IMG/VR virus record: IMGVR_UViG_3300025849_000152
Coordinates: 1-29,514 of that record
Length of the DNA stretch: 29,514 bases
Strand: one strand, 5' to 3'
From: a virus
Positions 12,180 through 20,795 of this stretch are shown one piece after another. Every line of letters begins with the position of its first letter. Positions within the stretch are counted from its first letter, which is position 1. The position numbers and the translations under genes were made by a program. Under the pieces are notes generated by a model that saw only the letters and a list, made by a program, of their open reading frames with translations, was not told where the DNA came from and ran no database searches.

Positions 12180-13323
12180 AACCAACGTAGTTTATAAGCA
12201 CCTACTCAATAGTAAAACAAAAATTGTAGTGGAGCAAGGGGGGACTAGGTCTGGTAAAACCTACAATATAATCCTATACATCATTTTTCAGTATTGCTTA
12301 AAAAACACAAAGAAGACTATTACGATTACAAGGAAAACGTTCCCTAGCGTTAGAGCTTCTGTAATGAGGGACTTTATAAGCATATTAAAAGAGTACGATA
12401 TATATAGAGAGGAGCAGCACAATAAATCAAATAGCGAGTATTACTTAAACGATAACTTAATTGAGTTTATTAGCGTAGATCAGCCTCAGAAAATTAGAGG
12501 ACGTAAAAGAGATCTACTTTTTATCAATGAAGCTAACGAGCTGGAGTTTGAAGACTGGCAGCAGTTAATCTTTAGGACTACTGATAAAATTATAATTGAC
12601 TACAACCCTTCAGACGAGTACCATTGGATATATGACAAAGTGCTAAACAGAGATGATGTGGAGTTTTATAGAACAACATACTTAGACAATCCATTTTTAG
12701 ATAATAGCATTGTAACGGAGATTGAAAGACTAAGAGAAACTGACGAACAATACTGGCAAGTATATGGACTAGGATTGAAGGGGGTTAGCAAGTCTGTTAT
12801 ATTTACTCACAGTGTAGTGGATAAAGTGCCAGACGATGCTAAGTTTATTTCTTTTGGCTTAGATTACGGATATACAAACGACCCAACTGCTTTGGTAGGG
12901 GTTTGGCTTAGAGGTTATGATTTATACATAAAAGAATACTTCTACCAGACTATGATGACTGGACACGATATACACAGAAAGTTCAAAGACATAGGCATAG
13001 GCAGGGAACTAATCTGGGGGGACTCAGCAGAGCCTAGATTAAACGATGAGCTTAAGCGTATGGGCTGGAATGTAAAAGCAAGTATCAAAGGAAGGGACAG
13101 TGTAAATGCTGGGATTGACTTATTAAAGAGATACAAGATAAACATCACAAAGGATAGCCCTCACGCTATACAAGAATTTAGAAACTATAAGTGGCTAGAA
13201 GACAAATCTGGAAACCTAACCAACAAGCCAGAGGATCGAAACAATCACATAATTGACTCGGTGCGTTATGGAACTTATAGCATAATAAGTAAGCCAAACT
13301 TTGGCAAGTATACAATTTCATAA
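12160..13323 (+). CDS. terL: Terminase large subunit (PBSX/XtmB-like), 387 aa
   Basis: The ATPase has Walker A GGTRSGKT (27-34) and Walker B DLLFINE (118-124). The RNase H-like nuclease has LDYGYTNDPTA (Asp235), WGDSAEPR (Asp288) and HIIDSVRYGT (Asp366). Order and length match phage terminases of the PBSX type, which translocate DNA into proheads and cut it. No in-frame ATG precedes the conserved KTNVVYKHL segment, so translation most likely begins at the TTG at 12160, inside the small-subunit gene. This is the one clear non-ATG start in the window. Confidence 0.9.
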   Translation: MRIPRIKTNVVYKHLLNSKTKIVVEQGGTRSGKTYNIILYIIFQYCLKNTKKTITITRKTFPSVRASVMRDFISILKEYDIYREEQHNKSNSEYYLNDNLIEFISVDQPQKIRGRKRDLLFINEANELEFEDWQQLIFRTTDKIIIDYNPSDEYHWIYDKVLNRDDVEFYRTTYLDNPFLDNSIVTEIERLRETDEQYWQVYGLGLKGVSKSVIFTHSVVDKVPDDAKFISFGLDYGYTNDPTALVGVWLRGYDLYIKEYFYQTMMTGHDIHRKFKDIGIGRELIWGDSAEPRLNDELKRMGWNVKASIKGRDSVNAGIDLLKRYKINITKDSPHAIQEFRNYKWLEDKSGNLTNKPEDRNNHIIDSVRYGTYSIISKPNFGKYTIS

Positions 13324-13337
13324 AAACATTAAATCTT

Positions 13338-13350
13338 ACGTTATATTAAT
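13338..13350 (+). promoter_or_regulatory. Late motif ACGTTATATTAAT abutting ATG
   Basis: This is copy 1 of the 13-nt motif ACGTTATAWTRRT, placed directly before the ATG of the tail-chaperone-like gene in the 27-nt gap after the large terminase. Three further copies share the same zero-nt distance to ATG (20783, 22076, 24808). Confidence 0.65.
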
Positions 13351-13998
13351 ATGAACATCAAACTAAATGTACCAAATAGACTTAGCGAAATAGCGTTGTC
13401 TGAATACGTCAAATACTTAAAGATCCTAGACATAAACGAAGAGGACGAGAATAGCGATGTTTTTGTTCAGCAGAAAGTGCTAGAAATTTTTTGCGGAGTG
13501 CCTTACAATAAGTCTTTAGAGTTTAAAGTAACCGATGTTACTAAGATTGTTTCGGTAATTAACAACACCTTAAATCAGCAGCCAGATTTAGTAAAGTCGT
13601 TTAAGCTTGGAGACACTGAGTTTGGATTTATACCTAAGCTAGACGATATGAGTTTTGGCGAGTATATTGACATTGACTCTAATTTAGGGGACTGGGACAA
13701 TATGTACAGAGTTATGAGTGTGCTATATAGACCTATTAAACAAAAGAGTGGGGACAAGTATTTGATTGAGGATTACAAAGGCGATGCATATCACGATGCT
13801 ATGAGGCATACTCCAATGGACGCAGTAATTAGTAGTTTAGTTTTTTTTTGGAATTTAGGCAAGGAATTGTCAGTGGCTATGATCGACTATTTGGAGACGG
13901 AGGAAACGGAGGGCTTGATGCAAGATCAAACTTTACAGAACGCTACGGCTGGTATAACTCAATTCAAGCACTTGCTGAGTTCGATGTGCTTAAAATAG
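13351..13998 (+). CDS. Tail-assembly-chaperone-like protein, zero-frame product, 215 aa
   Basis: A helical N-terminus (LSEIALSEYVKYLKIL) is followed by acidic, mixed regions (IPKLDDMSFGEYIDID; MSVLYRPIKQKSGDKYLIEDY) and a hydrophobic VISSLVFFWNLGKEL near residue 160. This pattern recurs in flavobacterial phages beside a second, -1-frame ORF, like gpG/gpGT tail chaperones. A run of nine Ts (13841-13849) allows a -1 slip at codon 166; the zero frame continues to 13998. The gene opens the tail module right after the terminase and has the late motif at its start. Confidence 0.65.
   Translation: MNIKLNVPNRLSEIALSEYVKYLKILDINEEDENSDVFVQQKVLEIFCGVPYNKSLEFKVTDVTKIVSVINNTLNQQPDLVKSFKLGDTEFGFIPKLDDMSFGEYIDIDSNLGDWDNMYRVMSVLYRPIKQKSGDKYLIEDYKGDAYHDAMRHTPMDAVISSLVFFWNLGKELSVAMIDYLETEETEGLMQDQTLQNATAGITQFKHLLSSMCLK
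13842..13848 (+). other. Candidate -1 ribosomal frameshift site, T-TTT-TTT
   Basis: In the zero frame the codons are GTT TTT TTT TGG; slipping back one base gives TTT TTT TTG. The -1 frame is closed by a TAG at 13833-13835 and open from 13836, so the -1 ORF starts almost exactly at the slippery run. The predicted fusion is 166 + 85 = 251 aa. No strong downstream stem was found by eye. Confidence 0.6.
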
Positions 13999-14105
13999 AT
14001 GAGGTTACAAGATTAAACTTACACACGTGTTTACACGCACTTAGTTATAAAAAAGAAAAAACAGAACTGGATAACAGTAGTATTAAAAACAAATTTAATA
14101 AATGA
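13848..14105 (+). CDS. -1-frame extension of the tail-assembly chaperone (T-like part), 85 codons
   Basis: This ORF overlaps the zero frame by 151 nt and has no ATG before its conserved part; only a TTG at 13848 is available. The sequence NFTERYGWYNSIQALAEFDVLKIDEVTRL (from about residue 28) is a recognisable phage unit: related proteins read GWY-SI--LA--D----EVT-L. It ends in KEKTELDNSSIKNKFNK. It is best read as the C-terminal half of a frameshift fusion that would recruit tail tube subunits to the tape measure. The alternative is a sequencing error in the T run that split one gene. It overlaps the next gene by 4 nt. Confidence 0.6.
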   Translation: MEFRQGIVSGYDRLFGDGGNGGLDARSNFTERYGWYNSIQALAEFDVLKIDEVTRLNLHTCLHALSYKKEKTELDNSSIKNKFNK

Positions 14106-14581
14106 GTGCAATAGAACATAGAGGAGCATTTGCGTATTACGATGTATTAGAAACATTGAAAGATGCTTTGCTTTCAGACGTAAACATTAACACAGTTACG
14201 GAAGGCGATATAACTCAAGTCAATTTAAACAAGCAAGACATTTTTCCTTTGTCGCATATAATTGTAAACAGTGTAACGGAGAACGGACAGATAATGACAT
14301 TCAACCTTAGCATTATGGCTATGGATATTGTAGACGTAAGTAAGAGCGAAACAGTAGATATATTCAGAGGTAATGACAATGAGCAAGATGTTTTAAATAC
14401 ACAGTTAGCGGTATTAAATAAATTTCTACAAAAACTTAGAAAGGGAAACCTACACTTTGACGCTTATCACTTAGAAAGCAGCGTAAACATTGAGCCGTTT
14501 AGAGATCGCTTTGAAAACCAAGTCGCTGGCTGGGTAGCAACATTTAGTCTGGTAGTGATGAATAACATAGACGCTTGTTAA
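14102..14581 (+). CDS. Tail terminator/completion-like protein, 159 aa
   Basis: A mixed alpha/beta protein: AYYDVLETLKDALLSDVNINTVTEG, FPLSHIIVNSV, a beta strand pair (IMTFNLSIMAMDIVDVS), a helix (NEQDVLNTQLAVLNKFLQKLRKG) and an end NQVAGWVATFSLVVMN--DAC. The closing V-GW-ATFS--V segment and size fit the lambda gpU / tail-terminator-type fold seen in phages of this group. Position next to the gp10-like gene supports a neck/tail joint role. Assigned from layout and pattern, not from a diagnostic motif. Confidence 0.6.
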   Translation: MSAIEHRGAFAYYDVLETLKDALLSDVNINTVTEGDITQVNLNKQDIFPLSHIIVNSVTENGQIMTFNLSIMAMDIVDVSKSETVDIFRGNDNEQDVLNTQLAVLNKFLQKLRKGNLHFDAYHLESSVNIEPFRDRFENQVAGWVATFSLVVMNNIDAC

Positions 14582-14582
14582 A

Positions 14583-15125
14583 ATGACTTACGAAAACTTA
14601 AAAGACGCGTTAGCAGAAGTAAGAGACCTTATAATAATGGAGTCTAAAGAAAACTTAATCGCTGCAAAAAAAGGCGGAGGAGCTTTAGAGGATAGCATTA
14701 AAGGCACACCAGTAACTGAGAATAACGATACGTTAAAGTTTCAAATACTAATGGAGGACTATGCTACATTTGTAGACAAGGGGGTCAGTGGGACTGAAAC
14801 AAAATATGACACACCATACTCTTATACGGATAAGATGCCTCCACCTAGTAGCTTAGACAAGTGGATTGTAAGAAAGGGCATAGCACCTAGAGATAACAAA
14901 GGAAGGTTTACAAGGAGAAAAATAGAGACAATAGGCTTTAAGAAATCAATACAGTTTTTAATTGCTAGATCTATATTCAAAAACGGTATTAAGCCTAGCT
15001 TGTTTTACACTAAACCCTATCACAAGTATTTAAAAAGCATAAGTAAAAGACTGGAGAAACAATACAGAGTCGATGTAATGGACTTTACTGAATTTATAAT
15101 AAAAGAATACAATGGCAAAAATTAA
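14583..15125 (+). CDS. HK97 gp10-like head-tail/tail-completion protein, 180 aa
   Basis: The sequence has YATFVDKGVSGTETKYDTPYSYTD near residues 60-82, a WIVRKGIAPRD segment, a basic RFTRRK patch, and ARSIFKNGIKPSLFYTKPYH near 138-157. Conserved VDKGV, ARSI--NGI and F-TKP elements identify the HK97 gp10-type minor tail / neck protein family. It probably sits at the head-tail interface and helps close the tail. It overlaps the next gene by 14 nt. Confidence 0.65.
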   Translation: MTYENLKDALAEVRDLIIMESKENLIAAKKGGGALEDSIKGTPVTENNDTLKFQILMEDYATFVDKGVSGTETKYDTPYSYTDKMPPPSSLDKWIVRKGIAPRDNKGRFTRRKIETIGFKKSIQFLIARSIFKNGIKPSLFYTKPYHKYLKSISKRLEKQYRVDVMDFTEFIIKEYNGKN

Positions 15126-16230
15126 CACAAGGAGCCCCTACTATATAAGCCTTACGGCTACAAACCTAACGCAAGTTGACTTTGATATCTGGATATACAC
15201 TGGCACTAAAATAACAGACCAAACAACTGGCAGTTTGTTTCGGTTGTCTTCGGTTGCTATTACTGATGTTGTGACTGTTGAAATAGCCGAGCTTGTAAGC
15301 GATTACATTCTAAGCACTTTTGATGGCGATTATGATTGTACTAATGTTTGGGTGGATTACAGAAGCAAAAATTACATTCAAGGTACAGAAGGAACTTATA
15401 CTGCTTTTACAACTCTAGGCGGGTTTAATGGCTATGGGTTTTTTGAAGACGGAGCTAACCCACAAAACAATCAAAGTTTATTACAGTCAAACACAACTAT
15501 ATTAAAGCTAGACGATGCACCAGTAAATTTGCCAGTAGACTCAAATAGTACAACAAGCGTGTCGTTTTACTATAAAGGAGAGCAGTTGTATACACAAGCA
15601 ATATCTAGCTCACTAGAAAGCGTAGATCAAATAAAATATATCACAAACACAACAAATGGAGCTGATGATTTTCAGCAAAGGGTTTTATTAGACGGAGGTA
15701 TTTTTGAGGGTAGCATTTGTTTAGAAGAGTTTAACAATGATTTTAGTATTTTTCCAGTTGACACTATTTACTTAGACGGATCAAACGGAGTTACATTAGT
15801 TAAAGTTAAAAACATAGAAGAGTGTAAATACCAGCCATACAAAATAACCTTTATTAACAAGTTTGGAGCTTTGCAAGACATTTGGTTTTTTAAGAGTAGC
15901 AGAGAGAGTTTAACTACTAAGACTGAAAAATTTAAAAGAAACATAGTTGTTAATGGATCTTACGACACTAGTAGACACCAGCAAAAAGTTTTAACTAAAA
16001 ATGGAAACGAGAAATTAAGTTTAAACACTGGGTTTTATCCAGAGTCTTACAATGAAATATTTAAACAGATGCAGTTAAGCGAAGACTGTTGGATTGAAAT
16101 AAACAATCAAACACTGCCTTTAAACGTTAGTAGCTCTAGTCTTGAGTATAAAACATCGTTAAATGATAAGCTAATAAACTACACAATAGACATAGAGTTT
16201 GCTTACGACACTATAAACAACATTCGCTAG
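15112..16230 (+). CDS. Tail structural protein, probable distal tail/baseplate component, 372 aa
   Basis: A long beta-rich protein with little helix; the MAKINTRSPYYISL start is one I recall for flavobacterial phage tail proteins. Aromatic Gly-rich strands (GGFNGYGFFEDGANP) lie near residue 105, and KITFINKFGALQDIWFFKSSRES near 244-266 resembles the NK-G----W-F strand of receptor-binding or distal-tail proteins. It overlaps its upstream neighbour by 14 nt and stops one base before the 863-aa gene, so the two are a pair. No sheath or tube signature is visible. The exact role is not fixed. Confidence 0.6.
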   Translation: MAKINTRSPYYISLTATNLTQVDFDIWIYTGTKITDQTTGSLFRLSSVAITDVVTVEIAELVSDYILSTFDGDYDCTNVWVDYRSKNYIQGTEGTYTAFTTLGGFNGYGFFEDGANPQNNQSLLQSNTTILKLDDAPVNLPVDSNSTTSVSFYYKGEQLYTQAISSSLESVDQIKYITNTTNGADDFQQRVLLDGGIFEGSICLEEFNNDFSIFPVDTIYLDGSNGVTLVKVKNIEECKYQPYKITFINKFGALQDIWFFKSSRESLTTKTEKFKRNIVVNGSYDTSRHQQKVLTKNGNEKLSLNTGFYPESYNEIFKQMQLSEDCWIEINNQTLPLNVSSSSLEYKTSLNDKLINYTIDIEFAYDTINNIR

Positions 16231-18822
16231 ATGCAAATATTAGAGCTTTATATAAAAGGATATAAGAGGATTAACGGGTCGGTTTCAAGTTTAACTACAA
16301 ACAAGTTAATTGACACAACGGCTCAGTTTACTATATTCGCACAAGTTGGCGACATTATCACGAGCAACTTAGATAGTCAAAGTGCTACAATTACGACAAT
16401 AGATAGCGACACTCAAGTTACTTTAAGTTACGATTTGTTTCCTACTTCATTAAGTACATTACCTCAATACCTATTAACTAGCGACTATATTAGAGTAGAC
16501 TTATTTAAAGACGAAAGTATAACTATAACAGATAGCATATTAAACGTTAGAGACATTGGCAAAGTCTTTACGCCATTTAGTCAGCAATTTAATCTACCAG
16601 CTTCTAAAGCAAACAGTAAGCTATTTAGGCATTACGAAAATGAGAACGTATTAAATAGTTTTGATGCAAGATACAGACACGATGCAATTATAAAACTAAA
16701 CGGCATTGACTACAAGAAAGGGAAAATACAATTTAAAAGCGTAGACTTAAAAGACAACGCAGCTTATGCCTACAAGATTGTTTTTTTTGGAGACACTGTT
16801 GAGTTAAAAGAAATTTTAGGTGATACAACGTTGGGGGGGTTAATATACGACCCTTCATTAAATTTTGAATATACTGATGCTAATATAGTTGCTAAATTGC
16901 AAACAAGTCAACAGGCTGCATCTAGCGATGTTATAGTTGCAAATATCCACCATACTAGAAATATGAGGATAGACGAGGAGGGGGTTTATAGGGACTATGC
17001 AACAGACCAATATTTACAATGGACTGACGTAAAACCAGCTATTAGATGTACTTCGATAATTGAGGCAATAAACGCTACATACCCAGAGATAGACATAAAA
17101 GGGTTTTTAAGAAGCACTACATTTAATCCTTTATATATGTGGATGCATAAGAACGAGGGCTATATAACTAATGCCGTTGAGGGTGGCGATAGTTTTGTAG
17201 TAAGAAATAGGTTTAGACAATCGTCTGGGGATTGGGAGTTTCAAAGCTCAAGTCCAGCAAGTATTGGCGATGCACGTACAATAAATACTTCTGGCATTCT
17301 TACAAGGTACAAGTTTTCACTTCAAATAAATGCTGGGGGTTCAACAATACCTTACACAGTTAGGTTTTTAAATTCAAGCACTGAAGCACTTATACAAGAA
17401 TGGAACTTAGAGGGAAACTTTACAGTTTTTAGGTACTTTAACCGCAATAGTTTCTCTGACGATATACTAGATGTTTTAGTTGAAATTGTAGCGGAAAACA
17501 CAATAGCCTTAACTCAGGTACTTACCGTTACAGAAGAGATAAGAGATATTTTTGCTTCTACTTATGTCAACCAGTGGTCTGCCGTATACGAGCCATACGC
17601 TGGAGATGCTGCAGTTGAAAATACTTTTGATATTGCTCAACAAATGCCTAAAATGAAAGTAATTGACTTTTTAAGTGGGCTATTTAAAATGTTTAACCTT
17701 GTGGTTTATAAGCAACCAGACGGAAGTATAATGACACAAAGGGCGCCTTACTGGAGTAACATAGGCAATGCATACGACATCACAAAATATGTAGATATGA
17801 GCAAGTCTACTGTTGAGCGTTTATTCCAACACAAAGAAATGGAATTTAAGTTTAAAAGCAAAAAAAGCTTTTTAGTTCAATTTTCAGACGATATCCAAAA
17901 TACAGAATTTTCACAAGAAATATATCCAAACGGAGGGCTTTCTAATTTTGACGGAGCGCCTTATGTGGTTGAGCTACCTTTTGAGAAAATGATGTACGAA
18001 AGATTAACGGACCAGTCAAATGGTAACCAGTCGTATATTCAGCAAGGAGCAATGTTGGACAAAAAGTTTGCACCAACAATAGGGGAGCCTCTTTTGTTTT
18101 GCCCAGAACTGCAAGAGAATACAGACAGTAGTTTTTTTCTTCAGCTACAAAACGGAGATGGACTTCAACCAAACTATTATAACAAACCTACACACTTGTT
18201 TCCGTTTCCACCTTATGCAGCACCACAAGGTAGATCGTCATTAAACTTTGGTATTGAAGCAGACGAATGGACTGGGGTTTCGCCAGGAAGTAGTAACTTA
18301 TTTAGCGAAGGATATTTAGATTATACTCAAGCAGTTTTTGATATTAACTCTAGGCTTTTAAAAGTATCGGCTTATTTACCTTTAAGCATAATTACTAAGT
18401 ATCAAATGAACGACACGTTTGTAATAAACAACAAGCCTTATAGAATAAATAAAATAAAAACAAACCTATTAACTAACAAAACGGACTTAGAGCTTTACAA
18501 TAAAAAGGAGTTTGTAGGGCAGATAGCTAATTCAGAGTTTGCGTTTTTAGGTAGGTTAGCACAAGTTAATGCAACGGCTGGAAGCACTTTTGTTTCTTTA
18601 GGCTGGGCACCATTACCTAATCCAGTAGCTAATAATATTCAAGGCTATTCTATTTACATAAACGGAGATAAAGAAAGCGATGTTAGTTATGATATAAGCG
18701 GTAAAACAGTGACTGGATTAACAAGCAATAGAAGCTATGATATTTTGGTAAAAGTAAGATACAATATTAACTCTGAGATAGCCTACTCTTTTGGAGTTGG
18801 ACAAACAATAACTACATTATGA
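16231..18822 (+). CDS. Large tail-tip/baseplate protein with C-terminal FnIII-like domain, 863 aa
   Basis: This is the largest gene in the window. Its N-terminal third carries FSQQFNLPASKANSKLFRHYEN (near 120-140) and a long beta-rich core; the middle has aromatic PFPPYAAP (near 665). The last ~90 residues (from AQVNATAGSTFVSLGWAPLP to SYDILVKVRYN...) read as a fibronectin type III-like sandwich, with the W and Y-x-V strands in place. Length, position next to the distal-tail protein and the Fn3 end fit a tail-tip or baseplate hub. It precedes the tape measure here, the reverse of the usual order. Confidence 0.65.
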   Translation: MQILELYIKGYKRINGSVSSLTTNKLIDTTAQFTIFAQVGDIITSNLDSQSATITTIDSDTQVTLSYDLFPTSLSTLPQYLLTSDYIRVDLFKDESITITDSILNVRDIGKVFTPFSQQFNLPASKANSKLFRHYENENVLNSFDARYRHDAIIKLNGIDYKKGKIQFKSVDLKDNAAYAYKIVFFGDTVELKEILGDTTLGGLIYDPSLNFEYTDANIVAKLQTSQQAASSDVIVANIHHTRNMRIDEEGVYRDYATDQYLQWTDVKPAIRCTSIIEAINATYPEIDIKGFLRSTTFNPLYMWMHKNEGYITNAVEGGDSFVVRNRFRQSSGDWEFQSSSPASIGDARTINTSGILTRYKFSLQINAGGSTIPYTVRFLNSSTEALIQEWNLEGNFTVFRYFNRNSFSDDILDVLVEIVAENTIALTQVLTVTEEIRDIFASTYVNQWSAVYEPYAGDAAVENTFDIAQQMPKMKVIDFLSGLFKMFNLVVYKQPDGSIMTQRAPYWSNIGNAYDITKYVDMSKSTVERLFQHKEMEFKFKSKKSFLVQFSDDIQNTEFSQEIYPNGGLSNFDGAPYVVELPFEKMMYERLTDQSNGNQSYIQQGAMLDKKFAPTIGEPLLFCPELQENTDSSFFLQLQNGDGLQPNYYNKPTHLFPFPPYAAPQGRSSLNFGIEADEWTGVSPGSSNLFSEGYLDYTQAVFDINSRLLKVSAYLPLSIITKYQMNDTFVINNKPYRINKIKTNLLTNKTDLELYNKKEFVGQIANSEFAFLGRLAQVNATAGSTFVSLGWAPLPNPVANNIQGYSIYINGDKESDVSYDISGKTVTGLTSNRSYDILVKVRYNINSEIAYSFGVGQTITTL

Positions 18823-18959
18823 TAAAAGACATTTTAGAAGGATTACAGTACGACTTTAAAGGCGAATACATAGACGTAGCAAAAGGTAAATACAAAATAC
18901 CAGAAACAATGAAGGAAGGATACAAACAATTAAAAAATGAGCTATGGCAGAAAAAATAG
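18819..18959 (+). CDS. Hypothetical micro-protein between tail genes, 46 aa
   Basis: Overlaps the tail-tip gene stop by 4 nt (ATGA) and the tape measure start by 16 nt. The product is soluble and lysine-rich (KDILEGLQYDFKGEYIDVAKGKYKIPETMKEGYKQLKNE). In its position between tail-tip and tape measure genes it may be a small tail-assembly factor. No family is recognised. Confidence 0.5.
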   Translation: MIKDILEGLQYDFKGEYIDVAKGKYKIPETMKEGYKQLKNELWQKK

Positions 18960-20761
18960 AAGTTGAAGTAGTAGCTAAAACAAGCAAAGCTGCTAAGGCT
19001 TTAAAAGACTTAGAAAATAGCCTTGAAGGAGTTCAAAGGTCTGCTCAAAAAAACAGAGAGGGCTTTCAAGTTTTAGACCAAGCTACTGGGGGTTATGCTG
19101 GTAAAATAAAAGACTTATCTGGATCAGTTAAGGGTGTTATTACTGGAGCTAAAGGGTTTATAAAGACTTTAAGAGGGGTTAAAGGAGCATTGATATCTAC
19201 TGGCATTGGTGCTTTAGTTGTGGCTTTAGGATTGATTGTAGCGTACTGGGATGATATTAAGGGTGCAGTAGACGGAACAACTCGATCACAAAGAGAGGGT
19301 TTAGCTGCTGCTGAAAAAATGAAGGAAGTAACTGCTGAACAATTAGCGGTCACTAATTCAATGGAGAATACTTTAAAGCTGCAAGGTAAAACAGAGAAAG
19401 AAATAAGAGACCTTAAAGTACAACAGACTAACGAGATTATACTTGCGACAGAGGCTCAGTTAGCCCAGCAAGAATCAATGAAAAAAACTCAAATAGAAGC
19501 TGCTGAAAGAAACAGAAAAATAGCTGCTGGTATTATAGCTTTTTTGACTTTACCAATAGGCATAATACTTGGATCAATAGATGCTATATCGCAAACACTT
19601 GCACAGTTAGGTATTATTGAGAAAGGAACTAGTCTAGCTGAGGACTTTGTGCTTGGAGCTGCGGAAATGATATTTGATCCAGAGGAGGTTGCTACGGAAG
19701 CCGATGCTACGATTAAAGAAACAGAGGCACAATTAAGAAAACTTAAAAACTCAAGGGACGGCTTTTTATTAAAAGACAAAGACGATAAAAAGAAAAAAGC
19801 TCAAGAGGATACAGATAATGCGATTAAAGCTGAAGAGGATCGGATTGCTGCCTTAGAAGCTATAAGAAAGGGCGAAATTGACACAGAGGCTGAAAGAAGA
19901 GCAGAGAAACTTAGGCTTGTAAATGAAGAGTACGAAGAGCTAAAGGCTTCTGCAATTAAATACGGAGAAGACACTGCTGCTTTAGAAGAGGCTAGGCTAA
20001 ATAAATTAAAGGAATTAAAGGACACGTTTAAAGTACAAGACGAAGCTGAAAAAATAGCTGAACAAGAAAAAAGAATACAAGAGCTTTCTATTGATAAAGA
20101 AACAGATCAACTAAGCTTTGACGAGCAAAGAGCTTTAATAGCAGAAAGAAGGGCTTTAACTTTAGAGGATCAGACCTTAAGTGATGAGCAAAAATTAGAA
20201 CTAAAAAAAGAGTTTGTTGCAAAAGAAACAGAAATAGACTTAGCTCAAAAGGAAGCTAAAGCTGATATACAAAACGCTACTTTAGACGTTGCTCAACAAG
20301 GTATATCTGTTTTAAAGAATATTGCTGGAGAAAACGTTGCCGTTCAAAAAGCATTGCTTATAGCTGAGAGTGCTGCTGGTATAGCTAAAATATTAGTAAA
20401 CACTGGAGTGGCTAATGCTAAAGCGGTTGCTGCCGTACCAGTTACTGGTGGACAACCTTTTGTTGCTATAAACTCCATAAGTGCTGGACTTGGTATTGCT
20501 GGCAATATTGCTGCTACTGCAAAAGGTCTTTCTGCTTTAGGAGGCGGAAGTCCAAAAAGCGGAGGAAGCGTGCCTAAGTCTGCTGGGGGTGGATCGCAAC
20601 CTCCTAGCTTTAACATAGTTGGAGCAAGTGAAACTAATCAGTTAGCAGATGCGGTTGCTGGACAAACTAATCAACCAGTACAAGCTTATGTAGTAGCTAA
20701 TGACGTTTCAAGCGCACAGAGTTTAGAGAGAAACATTGTACAAGGTGCAACGATAGATTAA
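18944..20761 (+). CDS. Tail tape measure protein, 605 aa
   Basis: The N-terminal coiled coil (KTSKAAKALKDLENSLEGVQ) leads to a hydrophobic segment, about 82-101, GALISTGIGALVVALGLIVAY followed by WDDIKG, a feature I recall from tape measures of this phage group. A second hydrophobic stretch is near 192-210 (IAAGIIAFLTLPIGIILGSI). A long Glu/Lys/Ala coiled coil covers roughly 255-445, and Ala/Gly-rich hydrophobic segments lie near 465-530. At about 0.15 nm per residue it would set a tail of roughly 90 nm. It sits behind, not in front of, the tail-tip genes. Confidence 0.8.
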   Translation: MAEKIEVEVVAKTSKAAKALKDLENSLEGVQRSAQKNREGFQVLDQATGGYAGKIKDLSGSVKGVITGAKGFIKTLRGVKGALISTGIGALVVALGLIVAYWDDIKGAVDGTTRSQREGLAAAEKMKEVTAEQLAVTNSMENTLKLQGKTEKEIRDLKVQQTNEIILATEAQLAQQESMKKTQIEAAERNRKIAAGIIAFLTLPIGIILGSIDAISQTLAQLGIIEKGTSLAEDFVLGAAEMIFDPEEVATEADATIKETEAQLRKLKNSRDGFLLKDKDDKKKKAQEDTDNAIKAEEDRIAALEAIRKGEIDTEAERRAEKLRLVNEEYEELKASAIKYGEDTAALEEARLNKLKELKDTFKVQDEAEKIAEQEKRIQELSIDKETDQLSFDEQRALIAERRALTLEDQTLSDEQKLELKKEFVAKETEIDLAQKEAKADIQNATLDVAQQGISVLKNIAGENVAVQKALLIAESAAGIAKILVNTGVANAKAVAAVPVTGGQPFVAINSISAGLGIAGNIAATAKGLSALGGGSPKSGGSVPKSAGGGSQPPSFNIVGASETNQLADAVAGQTNQPVQAYVVANDVSSAQSLERNIVQGATID

Positions 20762-20782
20762 ATACAAAAAAACAAATAATAA

Positions 20783-20795
20783 ACGTTATAATAAT
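20783..20795 (+). promoter_or_regulatory. Late motif ACGTTATAATAAT abutting ATG
   Basis: Copy 2 of ACGTTATAWTRRT, in the 34-nt gap before the protease gene. A TACAAAA element lies upstream, its C 19 nt before the motif's C, the same as at the 22076 copy. Confidence 0.7.

Noticed and set aside
13848-13850. Independent TTG start for the -1-frame ORF of the chaperone gene
   Set aside because: It lies within the slippery T run; a frameshift fusion explains the arrangement better.
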